A stretch of DNA of 64,000 nt. Origin: Sipunculus nudus. Taxonomy: Eukaryota; Annelida; Sipuncula; Golfingiida; Sipunculidae. The stretch covers positions 16,441,979-16,505,978 of the forward strand of contig CM049321.1 in the NCBI GenBank assembly GCA_026874595.1, in the 5' to 3' direction. The notes under the pieces are model-generated. The model was not told the origin of the DNA and did not search any database. It saw only the letters and a program-made list of their open reading frames with translations. A program made the position numbers and the translations under genes. Shown one piece after another: positions 27,501-42,500 of this stretch (its first letter is position 1; the number at the start of each line of letters is the position of its first letter).

Positions 27501-30500
27501 TGAATGTGTGGTCATGTCACAGACTTGGTAGTATGAAGATGAATCAAGGTCTGTGAATGTGTGGTCATGTCACAGACTTGGTAGTATGAAGATGAATCAA
27601 GGTCTGTGAATGTGTGGTCATGTCACAGACTTGGTAGTATGAAGATGAATCAAGGCCTGTGAATGTGTGGTCATGTCACAGACTTGGTAGTATGAAGATG
27701 AATCAAGGCCTGTGAATGTGTGGCCATGTCACAGACTTGGTAGTATGAAGATGAATCAAGGCCTGTGAATGAGTGGTCATGTCACAGACTTGGTATTATG
27801 AAGACAAATCAAGGTCTCTGAATGTGTGGTTATGTCACAGACTTGGTAGTATGAAGATGAATCAAGGCCTGTGAATGTGTGGTCATGTCACAGACTTGAG
27901 AGTATGAAGATGAATCAAGGTCTGTGAATGTGTGGTCATGTCACACACTTGGTAGTATGAAGATGAATCAAGGCCTGAGAATGAGTGGTCATGTCACAGA
28001 CTTGGTATTATGAAGACAAATCAAGGTCTCTGAATGTGTGGTCATGTCACAGACTTGGTAGTATGAAGATGAATCAAGGCCTGTGAATGAGTGGTCATGT
28101 CACAGACTTGGTATTATGAAGACAAATCAAGGTCTCTGAATGTGTGGTCATGTCACAGACTTGGTAGTATGAAGATGAATCAAGCTCTGTGAATGGGTAG
28201 TCATGTCACAGACTTGGTAGTTTGAAGATGAATCAAGGTCTGTGAATGTGTGGTCATGTCACAGACTTGGTAGTATGAAGATGAATCAAGGTCTGTGAAT
28301 GGGTAGTCATGTCACAGACTTGGTAGTATGAAGATGAATCAAGGCCTGTGAATGTGTGGTCATGTCACAGACTTGGTAGTATGAAGACAAATCAAGGTCT
28401 CTGAATGTGTGGTTATGTCACAGACTTGGTAGTATGAAGATGAATCAAGGCCTGTGAACGTGTGGTCATGTCACAGACTTGGTAGTATGAAGATGAATCA
28501 AGGTCTGTGAATGTGTGGTCATGTCACACACTTGGTAGTATGAAGATGAATCAAGGCCTGTGAATGAGTGGTCATGTCACAGACTTGGTATTATGAAGAC
28601 AAATCAAGGTCTCTGAATGTGTGGTTATATCACAGACTTGGTATTATGAAGACAAATCAAGGTCTCTGAATGTGTGGTTATGTCACAGACTTGGTAGTAT
28701 GAAGATGAATCAAGGCCTGTGAATGTGTGGTCATGTCACAGACTTGGTTGTATGAAGATGAATTAAGGTCTGTGAATGTGTGGTCATGTCACAGACTTGG
28801 TAGTATGAAGATGAATCAAGGTCTGTGAATGTGTGGTCATGTCACAGACTTGGTAGTATGAAGATGAATCAAGGTCTGTGAATGTGTGTTCATGTCACAG
28901 ACTTGGTAGTATGAAGATGAATCAGGGTCTGTGAATGTGTGGTCATGTCACAGACTTGGTAGTATGAAGATGAATCAAGGTCTGTGAATGTGTGGTCATG
29001 TCACAGACTTGGTAGTATGAAGATGAATCAAGGCCTGTGAATGTGTGGTCATGTCACAGACTTGGTAGTATGAAGACAAATCAAGGTCTCTGAATGTGTG
29101 GTTATGTCACAGACTTGGTAGTATGAAGATGAATCAAGGCTTGTGAATGTGTGGTCATGTCACAGACTTGGTAGTATGAAGATGAATCAAGGTCTGTGAA
29201 TGTGTGGTCATGTCACACACTTGGTAGTATGAAGATGAATCAAGGCCTGTGAATGAGTGGTCATGTCACAGACTTGGTATTATGAAGACAAATCAAGGTC
29301 TCTGAATGTGTGGTTATGTCACAGACTTGGTAGTATGAAGATGAATCAAGGCCTGTGAATGTGTGGTCATGTCACAGACTTGGTAGTATGAAGACAAATC
29401 AAGGTCTCTGAATGTGTAGTCATGTCACAGAATTGGTAGTATGAAGATGAATCAAGGCCTGTGAATGTGTGGTCATGTCACAGACTTGGTAGTATGAAGA
29501 TGAATCAAGGCCTGTGAATGAGTGGTCATGTAACAGACTTGGTATTATGAAGACAAATCAAGGTCTCTGAATGTGTGGTTATGTCACAGACTTGGTAGTA
29601 TGAAGATGAATCAAGGCCTGTGAATGTGTGGTCATGTCACAGACTTGAGAGTATGAAGATGAATCAAGGTCTGTGAATGTGTGGTCATGTCACACACTTG
29701 GTAGTATGAAGATGAATCAAGGCCTGAGAATGAGTGGTCATGTCACAGACTTGGTATTATGAAGACAAATCAAGGTCTCTGAATGTGTGGTCATGTCACA
29801 GACTTGGTAGTATGAAGATGAATCAAGGCCTGTGAATGAGTGGTCATGTCACAGACTTGGTATTATGAAGACAAATCAAGGTCTCTGAATGTGTGGTCAT
29901 GTCACAGACTTGGTAGTATGAAGATGAATCAAGCTCTGTGAATGGGTAGTCATGTCACAGACTTGGTAGTTTGAAGATGAATCAAGGTCTGTGAATGTGT
30001 GGTCATGTCACAGACTTGGTAGTATGAAGATGAATCAAGGTCTGTGAATGGGTAGTCATGTCACAGACTTGGTAGTATGAAGATGAATCAAGGCCTGTGA
30101 ATGTGTGGTCATGTCACAGACTTGGTAGTATGAAGACAAATCAAGGTCTCTGAATGTGTGGTTATGTCACAGTCTTGGTAGTATGAAGATGAATCAAGGC
30201 CTGTGAATGTGTGGTCATGTCACAGACTTGGTAGTATGAAGACAAATCAAGGTCTCTGAATGTGTGGTTATGTCACAGACTTGGTAGTATGAAGATGAAT
30301 CAAGGCCTGTGAATGTGTGGTCATGTCACAGACTTGGTAGTATGAAGATGAATCAAGGCCTCTGAATGTGTGGTCATGTCACAGACTTGGTAGTATGAAT
30401 ATGAATCAAGGTCTGTGAATGTGTGGTCATGTCACAGACTTGGTTGTATGAAGATGAATTAAGGTCTGTGAATGTGTGGTCATGTCACAGACTTGGTAGT

Positions 30501-33500
30501 ATGAAGATGAATCAAGGTCTGTGAATGTGTGTTCATGTCACAGACTTGGTAGTATGAAGATGAATCAAGGCCTGTGAATGTGTGGTTATGTCACAGAATT
30601 GGTAGTATGAAGATGAATCAAGGCCTGTGAATGTGTGGTCATGTCACAGACTTGGTAGTATGAAGATGAATCAAGGTCTGTGAATGTGTGGTCATGTCAC
30701 AGACTTGGTTGTATGAAGATGAATTAAGGTCTGTGAATGTGTGGTCATGTCACAGACTTGGTAGTATGAAGATGAATCAAGGTCTGTGAATGTGTGGTCA
30801 TGTCACAGACTTGGTAGTATGAAGATGAATCAAGGTCTGTGAATGAGTGGTCATGTCACAGACTTGGTAGTATGAAGATGAATCAAGGTCTGTGAATGTG
30901 TGGTCATGTCACAGACTTGGTAGTATGAAGATGAATCCAGGTCTGTGAATGTGTGGTCATGTCACAGACTTGGTAGTATGAAGATGAATCAAGGTCTGTG
31001 AATGTGTGGTCATGTCACAGACTTGGTAGTATGAAGATGAATCAAGGCCTGTGAATGTGTGGTCATGTCACAGACTTGGTAGTATGAAGACAAATCAAGG
31101 TCTCTGAATGTGTGGTTATGTCACAGACTTGGTAGTATGAAGATGAATCAAGGCCTGTGAAGGTGTGGTCATGTCACAGACTTGGTAGTATGAAGATGAA
31201 TTAAGGTCTGTGAATGTGTGGTCATGTCACAGACTTGGTAGTATGAAGATGAATCAAGGTCTGTGAATGTGTGGTCATGTCACAGACTTGGTAGTATGAA
31301 GATGAATCAAGGCCTGTGAATGTGTGGTTATGTCACAGAATTGGTAGTATGAAGATGAATCAAGGCCTGTGAATGTGTGGTCATGTCACAGACTTGGTAG
31401 TATGAAGATGAATCAAGGTCTGTGAATGTGTGGTCATGTCACAGACTTGGTTGTATGAAGATGAATTAAGGTCTGTGAATGTGTGGTCATGTCACAGACT
31501 TGGTAGTATGAAGATGAATCAAGGTCTGTGAATGTGTGGTCATGTCACAGACTTGGTAGTATGAAGATGAATCAAGGTCTGTGAATGAGTGGTCATGTCA
31601 CAGACTTGGTAGTATGAAGATGAATCAAGGTCTGTGAATGTGTGGTCATGTCACAGACTTGGTAGTATGAAGATGAATCCAGGTCTGTGAATGTGTGGTC
31701 ATGTCACAGACTTGGTAGTATGAAGATGAATCAAGGTCTGTGAATGTGTGGTCATGTCACAGACTTGGTAGTATGAAGATGAATCAAGGCCTGTGAATGT
31801 GTGGTCATGTCACAGACTTGGTAGTATGAAGACAAATCAAGGTCTCTGAATGTGTGGTTATGTCACAGACTTGGTAGTATGAAGATGAATCAAGGCCTGT
31901 GAAGGTGTGGTCATGTCACAGACTTGGTAGTATGAAGATGAATCAAGGTCTGTGAATGTGTGTTCATGTCACAGACTTGGTAGTATGAAGATGAATCAGG
32001 GTCTGTGAATGTGTGGTCATGTCACAGACTTGGTAGTATGAAGATGAATCAAGGTCTGTGAATGTGTGGTCATGTCACAGACTTGGTAGTATGAAGATGA
32101 ATCAAGGCCTGTGAATGTGTGGTCATGTCACAGACTTGGTAGTATGAAGACAAATCAAGGTCTCTGAATGTGTGGTTATATCACAGACTTGGTAGTATGA
32201 AGATGAATCAAGGCTTGTGAATGTGTGGTCATGTCACAGACTTGGTAGTATGAAGATGAATCAAGGTCTGTGAATGTGTGGTCATGTCACACACTTGGTA
32301 GTATGAAGATGAATCAAGGCCTGTGAATGAGTGGTCATGTCACAGACTTGGTATTATGAAGACAAATCAAGGTCTCTGAATGTGTGGTTATGTCACAGAC
32401 TTGGTAGTATGAAGATGAATCAAGGCCTGTGAATGTGTGGTCATGTCACAGACTTGGTAGTATGAAGACAAATCAAGGTCTCTGAATGTGTGGTCATGTC
32501 ACAGAATTGGTAGTATGAAGATGAATCAAGGCCTGTGAATATGTGGTCATGTCACAGACTTGGTAGTATGAAGATGAATCAAGGCCTGTGAATGAGTGGT
32601 CATGTAACAGACTTGGTATTATGAAGACAAATCAAGGTCTCTGAATGTGTGGTTATGTCACAGACTTGGTAGTATGAAGATGAATCAAGGCCTGTGAATG
32701 AGTGGTCATGTCACAGACTTGGTAGTATGAAGATGAATCAAGGTCTGTGAATGTGTGGTCATGTCACAGACTTGGTAGTATGAAGATGAATCCAGGTCTG
32801 TGAATGTGTGGTCATGTCACAGACTTGGTAGTATGAAGATGAATCAAGGTCTGTGAATGTGTGGTCATGTCACAGACTTGGTAGTATGAAGATGAATCAA
32901 GGCCTGTGAATGTGTGGTCATGTCACAGACTTGGTATTATGAAGACAAATCAAGGTCTGTGAATGTGTGGTCATGTCACAGACTTGGTAGTATGAAGATG
33001 AATCAAGGTCTGTGAATGAGTGGTCATGTCACAGACTTGGTAGTATGAAGATGAATCAAGGTCTGTGAATGTGTGGTCATGTCACAGACTTGGTAGTATG
33101 AAGATGAATCCAGGTCTGTGAATGTGTGGTCATGTCACAGACTTGGTAGTATGAAGATGAATCAAGGTCTGTGAATGTGTGGTCATGTCACAGACTTGGT
33201 AGTATGAAGATGAATCAAGGCCTGTGAATGTGTGGTCATGTCACAGACTTGGTAGTATGAAGACAAATCAAGGTCTCTGAATGTGTGGTTATGTCACAGA
33301 CTTGGTAGTATGAAGATGAATCAAGGCCTGTGAAGGTGTGGTCATGTCACAGACTTGGTAGTATGAAGATGAATCAAGGTCTGTGAATGTGTGTTCATGT
33401 CACAGACTTGGTAGTATGAAGATGAATCAGGGTCTGTGAATGTGTGGTCATGTCACAGACTTGGTAGTATGAAGATGAATCAAGGTCTGTGAATGTGTGG

Positions 33501-36500
33501 TCATGTCACAGACTTGGTAGTATGAAGATGAATCAAGGCCTGTGAATGTGTGGTCATGTCACAGACTTGGTAGTATGAAGACAAATCAAGGTCTCTGAAT
33601 GTGTGGTTATGTCACAGACTTGGTAGTATGAAGATGAATCAAGGCTTGTGAATGTGTGGTCATGTCACAGACTTGGTAGTATGAAGATGAATCAAGGTCT
33701 GTGAATGTGTGGTCATGTCACACACTTGGTAGTATGAAGATGAATCAAGGCCTGTGAATGAGTGGTCATGTCACAGACTTGGTATTATGAAGACAAATCA
33801 AGGTCTCTGAATGTGTGGTTATGTCACAGACTTGGTAGTATGAAGATGAATCAAGGCCTGTGAATGTGTGGTCATGTCACAGACTTGGTAGTATGAAGAC
33901 AAATCAAGGTCTCTGAATGTGTGGTCATGTCACAGAATTGGTAGTATGAAGATGAATCAAGGCCTGTGAATGTGTGGTCATGTCACAGACTTGGTAGTAT
34001 GAAGATGAATCAAGGCCTGTGAATGAGTGGTCATGTAACAGACTTGGTATTATGAAGACAAATCAAGGTCTCTGAATGTGTGGTTATGTCACAGACTTGG
34101 TAGTATGAAGATGAATCAAGGCCTGTGAATGTGTGGTCATGTCACAGACTTGAGAGTATGAAGATGAATCAAGGTCTGTGAATGTGTGGTCATGTCACAC
34201 ACTTGGTAGTATGAAGATGAATCAAGGCCTGAGAATGAGTGGTCATGTCACAGACTTTGTATTATGAAGACAAATCAAGGTCTCTGAATGTGTGGTCATG
34301 TCACAGACTTGGTAGTATGAAGATGAATCAAGGCCTGTGAATGAGTGGTCATGTCACAGACTTGGTATTATGAAGACAAATCAAGGTCTCTGAATGTGTG
34401 GTCATGTCACAGACTTGGTAGTATGAAGATGAATCAAGCTCTGTGAATGGGTAGTCATGTCACAGACTTGGTAGTTTGAAGATGAATCAAGGTCTGTGAA
34501 TGTGTGGTCATGTCACAGACTTGGTAGTATGAAGATGAATCAAGGTCTGTGAATGGGTAGTCATGTCACAGACTTGGTAGTATGAAGATGAATCAAGGCC
34601 TGTGAATGTGTGGTCATGTCACAGACTTGGTAGTATGAAGATGAATCAAGGTCTGTGAATGGGTAGTCATGTCACAGACTTGGTAGTATGAAGACAAATC
34701 AAGGTCTCTGAATGTGTGGTTATGTCACAGACTTGGTAGTATGAAGATGAATCAAGGCCTGTGAAGGTGTGGTCATGTCACAGACTTGGTAGTATGAAGA
34801 TGAATCAAGGTCTGTGAATGTGTGTTCATGTCACAGACTTGGTAGTATGAAGATGAATCAGGGTCTGTGAATGTGTGGTCATGTCACAGACTTGGTAGTA
34901 TGAAGATGAATCAAGGTCTGTGAATGTGTGGTCATGTCACAGACTTGGTAGTATGAAGATGAATCAAGGCCTGTGAATGTGTGGTCATGTCACAGACTTG
35001 GTAGTATGAAGACAAATCAAGGTCTCTGAATGTGTGGTTATATCACAGACTTGGTAGTATGAAGATGAATCAAGGCTTGTGAATGTGTGGTCATGTCACA
35101 GACTTGGTAGTATGAAGATGAATCAAGGTCTGTGAATGTGTGGTCATGTCACACACTTGGTAGTATGAAGATGAATCAAGGCCTGTGAATGAGTGGTCAT
35201 GTCACAGACTTGGTATTATGAAGACAAATCAAGGTCTCTGAATGTGTGGTTATGTCACAGACTTGGTAGTATGAAGATGAATCAAGGCCTGTGAATGTGT
35301 GGTCATGTCACAGACTTGGTAGTATGAAGACAAATCAAGGTCTCTGAATGTGTGGTCATGTCACAGAATTGGTAGTATGAAGATGAATCAAGGCCTGTGA
35401 ATATGTGGTCATGTCACAGACTTGGTAGTATGAAGATGAATCAAGGCCTGTGAATGAGTGGTCATGTAACAGACTTGGTATTATGAAGACAAATCAAGGT
35501 CTCTGAATGTGTGGTTATGTCACAGACTTGGTAGTATGAAGATGAATCAAGGCCTGTGAATGAGTGGTCATGTCACAGACTTGGTAGTATGAAGATGAAT
35601 CAAGGTCTGTGAATGTGTGGTCATGTCACAGACTTGGTAGTATGAAGATGAATCCAGGTCTGTGAATGTGTGGTCATGTCACAGACTTGGTAGTATGAAG
35701 ATGAATCAAGGTCTGTGAATGTGTGGTCATGTCACAGACTTGGTAGTATGAAGATGAATCAAGGCCTGTGAATGTGTGGTCATGTCACAGACTTGGTATT
35801 ATGAAGACAAATCAAGGTCTGTGAATGTGTGGTCATGTCACAGACTTGGTAGTATGAAGATGAATCAAGGTCTGTGAATGAGTGGTCATGTCACAGACTT
35901 GGTAGTATGAAGATGAATCAAGGTCTGTGAATGTGTGGTCATGTCACAGACTTGGTAGTATGAAGATGAATCCAGGTCTGTGAATGTGTGGTCATGTCAC
36001 AGACTTGGTAGTATGAAGATGAATCAAGGTCTGTGAATGTGTGGTCATGTCACAGACTTGGTAGTATGAAGATGAATCAAGGCCTGTGAATGTGTGGTCA
36101 TGTCACAGACTTGGTAGTATGAAGACAAATCAAGGTCTCTGAATGTGTGGTTATGTCACAGACTTGGTAGTATGAAGATGAATCAAGGCCTGTGAAGGTG
36201 TGGTCATGTCACAGACTTGGTAGTATGAAGATGAATCAAGGTCTGTGAATGTGTGTTCATGTCACAGACTTGGTAGTATGAAGATGAATCAGGGTCTGTG
36301 AATGTGTGGTCATGTCACAGACTTGGTAGTATGAAGATGAATCAAGGTCTGTGAATGTGTGGTCATGTCACAGACTTGGTAGTATGAAGATGAATCAAGG
36401 CCTGTGAATGTGTGGTCATGTCACAGACTTGGTAGTATGAAGACAAATCAAGGTCTCTGAATGTGTGGTTATGTCACAGACTTGGTAGTATGAAGATGAA

Positions 36501-39500
36501 TCAAGGCTTGTGAATGTGTGGTCATGTCACAGACTTGGTAGTATGAAGATGAATCAAGGTCTGTGAATGTGTGGTCATGTCACACACTTGGTAGTATGAA
36601 GATGAATCAAGGCCTGTGAATGAGTGGTCATGTCACAGACTTGGTATTATGAAGACAAATCAAGGTCTCTGAATGTGTGGTTATGTCACAGACTTGGTAG
36701 TATGAAGATGAATCAAGGCCTGTGAATGTGTGGTCATGTCACAGACTTGGTAGTATGAAGACAAATCAAGGTCTCTGAATGTGTGGTCATGTCACAGAAT
36801 TGGTAGTATGAAGATGAATCAAGGCCTGTGAATGTGTGGTCATGTCACAGACTTGGTAGTATGAAGATGAATCAAGGCCTGTGAATGAGTGGTCATGTAA
36901 CAGACTTGGTATTATGAAGACAAATCAAGGTCTCTGAATGTGTGGTTATGTCACAGACTTGGTAGTATGAAGATGAATCAAGGCCTGTGAATGTGTGGTC
37001 ATGTCACAGACTTGAGAGTATGAAGATGAATCAAGGTCTGTGAATGTGTGGTCATGTCACACACTTGGTAGTATGAAGATGAATCAAGGCCTGAGAATGA
37101 GTGGTCATGTCACAGACTTTGTATTATGAAGACAAATCAAGGTCTCTGAATGTGTGGTCATGTCACAGACTTGGTAGTATGAAGATGAATCAAGGCCTGT
37201 GAATGAGTGGTCATGTCACAGACTTGGTATTATGAAGACAAATCAAGGTCTCTGAATGTGTGGTCATGTCACAGACTTGGTAGTATGAAGATGAATCAAG
37301 CTCTGTGAATGGGTAGTCATGTCACAGACTTGGTAGTTTGAAGATGAATCAAGGTCTGTGAATGTGTGGTCATGTCACAGACTTGGTAGTATGAAGATGA
37401 ATCAAGGTCTGTGAATGGGTAGTCATGTCACAGACTTGGTAGTATGAAGATGAATCAAGGCCTGTGAATGTGTGGTCATGTCACAGACTTGGTAGTATGA
37501 AGACAAATCAAGGTCTCTGAATGTGTGGTTATGTCACAGACTTGGTAGTATGAAGATGAATCAAGGCCTGTGAATGTGTGGTCATGTCACAGACTTGGTA
37601 GTATGAAGATGAATCAAGGTCTGTGAATGTGTGGTCATGTCACACACTTGGTAGTATGAAGATGAATCAAGGCCTGTGAATGAGTGGTCATGTCACAGAC
37701 TTGGTATTATGAAGACAAATCAAGGTCTCTGAATGTGTGGTTATGTCACAGACTTGGTATTATGAAGACAAATCAAGGTCTCTGAATGTGTGGTTATGTC
37801 ACAGACTTGGTAGTATGAAGATGAATCAAGGCCTGTGAATGTGTGGTCATGTCACAGACTTGGTTGTATGAAGATAAATTAAGGTCTGTGAATGTGTGGT
37901 CATGTCACAGACTTGGTAGTATGAAGATGAATCAAGGTCTGTGAATGTGTGGTCATGTCACAGACTTGGTAGTATGAAGATGAATCAAGGTCTGTGAATG
38001 TGTGGTCATGTCACAGACTTGGTAGTATGAAGATGAATCAAGGCCTGTGAATGTGTGGTCATGTCACAGACTTGGTAGTATGAAGATGAATCAAGGCCTG
38101 TGAATGTGTGGTTATGTCACAGACTTGGTAGTATGAAGATGAATCAAGGCCTGTGAATGTGTGGTCATGTCACAGACTTGGTAGTATGAAGATGAATCAA
38201 GGTCTGTGAATGTGTGGTCATGTCACAGACTTGGTTGTATGAAGATGAATTAAGGTCTGTGAATGTGTGGTCATGTCACAGACTTGGTAGTATGAAGATG
38301 AATCAAGGTCTGTGAATGTGTGGTCCTGTCACGGACTTGGTAGTATGAAGATGAATCAAGGTCTGTGAATGAGTGGTCATGTCACAGACTTGGTAGTATG
38401 AAGATGAATCAAGGTCTGTGAATGTGTGGTCATGTCACACACTTGGTAGTATGAAGATGAATCAATGCCTGTGAATGAGTGGTCATGTCACAGACTTGGT
38501 ATTATGAAGACAAATCAAGGTCTCTGAATGTGTGGTTATGTCACAGACTTGGTAGTATGAAGATGAATCAAGGTCTGTGAATGTGTGGTCATGTCACAGA
38601 CTTGGTAGTATGAAGATGAATCAAGGCCTGTGAATGTATGGTCATGTCACAGACTTGATAGTATGAAGATGAATCAAGGCCTGTGAGTGTGTGGTCATGT
38701 CACAGACTTGGTAGTAGGAAGATGAATCAAGGTCTGTGAATGGGTAGTCATGTCACAGACTTGGTAGTATGAAGATGAATCAAGGTCTGTGAATGTGTGG
38801 TCATGTCACAGACTTGGTAGTATGAAGATGAATCCAGGTCTGTGAATGTGTGGTCATGTCACAGACTTGGTAGTATGAAGATGAATCAAGGTCTGTGAAT
38901 GTGTGGTCATGTCACAGACTTGGTAGTATGAAGATGAATCAAGGCCTGTGAATGTGTGGTCATGTCACAGACTTGGTAGTATGAAGACAAATCAAGGTCT
39001 CTGAATGTGTGGTTTTGTCACAGACTTGGTAGTATGAAGATGAATCAAGGCCTGTGAGTGTGTGGTCATGTCACAGACTTGGTAGTATGAAGATGAATCA
39101 AGGTCTGTGAATGGGTAGTCATGTCACAGACTTGGTAGTATGAAGATGAATCAAGGCCTGAGAATGAGTGGTCATGTCACAGACTTGGTATTATGAAGAC
39201 AAATCAAGGTCTCTGAATGTGTGGTCATGTCACAGACTTGGTAGTATGAAGATGAATCAAGCTCTGTGAATGGGTAGTCATGTCACAGACTTGGTAGTTT
39301 GAAGATGAATCAAGGTCTGTGAATGTGTGGTCATGTCACAGACTTGGCAGTATGAAGATGAATCAAGGTCTGTGAATGGGTAGTCATGTCACAGACTTGG
39401 TAGTATGAAGATGAATCAAGGCCTGTGAATGTGTGGTCATGTCACAGACTTGGTAGTATGAAGACAAATCAAGGTCTCTGAATGTGTGGTTATGTCACAG

Positions 39501-42500
39501 ACTTGGTAGTATGAAGATGAATCAAGGCCTGTGAATGTGTGGTCATGTCACAGACTTGGTAGTATGAAGATGAATCAAGGCCTGTGAATGTGTGGTCATG
39601 TCACACACTTGGTAGTATGATGATGAATCAAGGCCTGTGAATGAGTGGTCATGTCACAGACTTGGTATTATGAAGACAAATCAAGGTCTCTGAATGTGTG
39701 GTTATGTCACAGACTTGGTAGTATGAAGATGAATCAAGGCCTGTGAATGTGTGGTCATGTCACAGACTTGGTAGTATGAAGACAAATCAAGGTCTCTGAA
39801 TGTGTGGTTATGTCACAGACTTGGTAGTATGAAGATGAATCAAGGCCTGTGAATGTGTGGTCATGTCACAGACTTGGTAGTATGAAGACAAATCAAGGTC
39901 TCTGAATGTGTGGTTATGTCACAGACTTGATAGTATGAAGATGAATCAAGGTCTGTGAATGTGTGGTCATGTCACAGACTTGGTAGTATGAAGATGAATC
40001 AAGGTCTGTGAATGTGTGGTCATGTCACAGACTTGGTAGTATGAAGATGAATCAAGGTCTGTGAATGTGTGGTCATGTCACAGACTTGGTAGTATGAAGA
40101 TGAATCAAGGCCTGTGAATGTGTGGTCATGTCACAGACTTGGTAGTATGAAGATGAATCAAGGCCTGTGAATGTGTGGCCATGTCACAGACTTGGTAGTA
40201 TGAAGATGAATCAAGGCCTGTGAATGAGTGGTCATGTCACAGACTTGGTATTATGAAGACAAATCAAGGTCTCTGAATGTGTGGTTATGTCACAGACTTG
40301 GTAGTATGAAGATGAATCAAGGCCTGTGAATGTGTGGTCATGTCACAGACTTGAGAGTATGAAGATGAATCAAGGTCTGTGAATGTGTGGTCATGTCACA
40401 CACTTGGTAGTATGAAGATGAATCAAGGCCTGAGAATGAGTGGTCATGTCACAGACTTGATATTATGAAGACAAATCAAGGTCTCTGAATGTGTGGTCAT
40501 GTCACAGACTTGGTAGTATGAAGATGAATCAAGGCCTGTGAATGAGTGGTCATGTCACAGACTTGGTATTATGAAGACAAATCAAGGTCTCTGAATGTGT
40601 GGTCATGTCACAGACTTGGTAGTATGAAGATGAATCAAGCTCTGTGAATGGGTAGTCATGTCACAGACTTGGTAGTTTGAAGATGAATCAAGGTCTGTGA
40701 ATGTGTGGTCATGTCACAGACTTGGTAGTATGAAGATGAATCAAGGTCTGTGAATGGGTAGTCATGTCACAGACTTGGTAGTATGAAGATGAATCAAGGC
40801 CTGTGAATGTGTGGTCATGTCACAGACTTGGTAGTATGAAGACAAATCAAGGTCTCTGAATGTGTGGTTATGTCACAGACTTGGTAGTATGAAGATGAAT
40901 CAAGGCCTGTGAACGTGTGGTCATGTCACAGACTTGGTAGTATGAAGATGAATCAAGGTCTGTGAATGTGTGGTCATGTCACACACTTGGTAGTATGAAG
41001 ATGAATCAAGGCCTGTGAATGAGTGGTCATGTCACAGACTTGGTATTATGAAGACAAATCAAGGTCTCTGAATGTGTGGTTATATCACAGACTTGGTATT
41101 ATGAAGACAAATCAAGGTCTCTGAATGTGTGGCTATGTCACAGACTTGGTAGTATGAAGATGAATCAAGGCCTGTGAATGTGTGGTCATGTCACAGACTT
41201 GGTTGTATGAAGATGAATTAAGGTCTGTGAATGTGTGGTCATGTCACAGACTTGGTAGTATGAAGATGAATCAAGGTCTGTGAATGTGTGGTCATGTCAC
41301 AGACTTGGTAGTATGAAGATGAATCAAGGTCTGTGAATGTGTGTTCATGTCACAGACTTGGTAGTATGAAGATGAATCAGGGTCTGTGAATGTGTGGTCA
41401 TGTCACAGACTTGGTAGTATGAAGATGAATCAAGGTCTGTGAATGTGTGGTCATGTCACAGACTTGGTAGTATGAAGATGAATCAAGGCCTGTGAATGTG
41501 TGGTCATGTCACAGACTTGGTAGTATGAAGACAAATCAAGGTCTCTGAATGTGTGGTTATGTCACAGACTTGGTAGTATGAAGATGAATCAAGGCTTGTG
41601 AATGTGTGGTCATGTCACAGACTTGGTAGTATGAAGATGAATCAAGGTCTGTGAATGTGTGGTCATGTCACACACTTGGTAGTATGAAGATGAATCAAGG
41701 CCTGTGAATGAATGGTCATGTCACAGACTTGGTATTATGAAGACAAATCAAGGTCTCTGAATGTGTGGTTATGTCACAGACTTGGTAGTATGAAGATGAA
41801 TCAAGGCCTGTGAATGTGTGGTCATGTCACAGACTTGGTAGTATGAAGACAAATCAAGGTCTCTGAATGTGTGGTCATGTCACAGAATTGGTAGTATGAA
41901 GATGAATCAAGGCCTGTGAATGTGTGGTCATGTCACAGACTTGGTAGTATGAAGATGAATCAAGGCCTGTGAATGAGTGGTCATGTAACAGACTTGGTAT
42001 TATGAAGACAAATCAAGGTCTCTGAATGTGTGGTTATGTCACAGACTTGGTAGTATGAAGATGAATCAAGGCCTGTGAATGTGTGGTCATGTCACAGACT
42101 TGAGAGTATGAAGATGAATCAAGGTCTGTGAATGTGTGGTCATGTCACACACTTGGTAGTATGAAGATGAATCAAGGCCTGAGAATGAGTGGTCATGTCA
42201 CAGACTTGGTATTATGAAGACAAATCAAGGTCTCTGAATGTGTGGTCATGTCACAGACTTGGTAGTATGAAGATGAATCAAGGCCTGTGAATGAGTGGTC
42301 ATGTCACAGACTTGGTATTATGAAGACAAATCAAGGTCTCTGAATGTGTGGTCATGTCACAGACTTGGTAGTATGAAGATGAATCAAGCTCTGTGAATGG
42401 GTAGTCATGTCACAGACTTGGTAGTTTGAAGATGAATCAAGGTCTGTGAATGTGTGGTCATGTCACAGACTTGGTTGTATGAAGATGAATTAAGGTCTGT

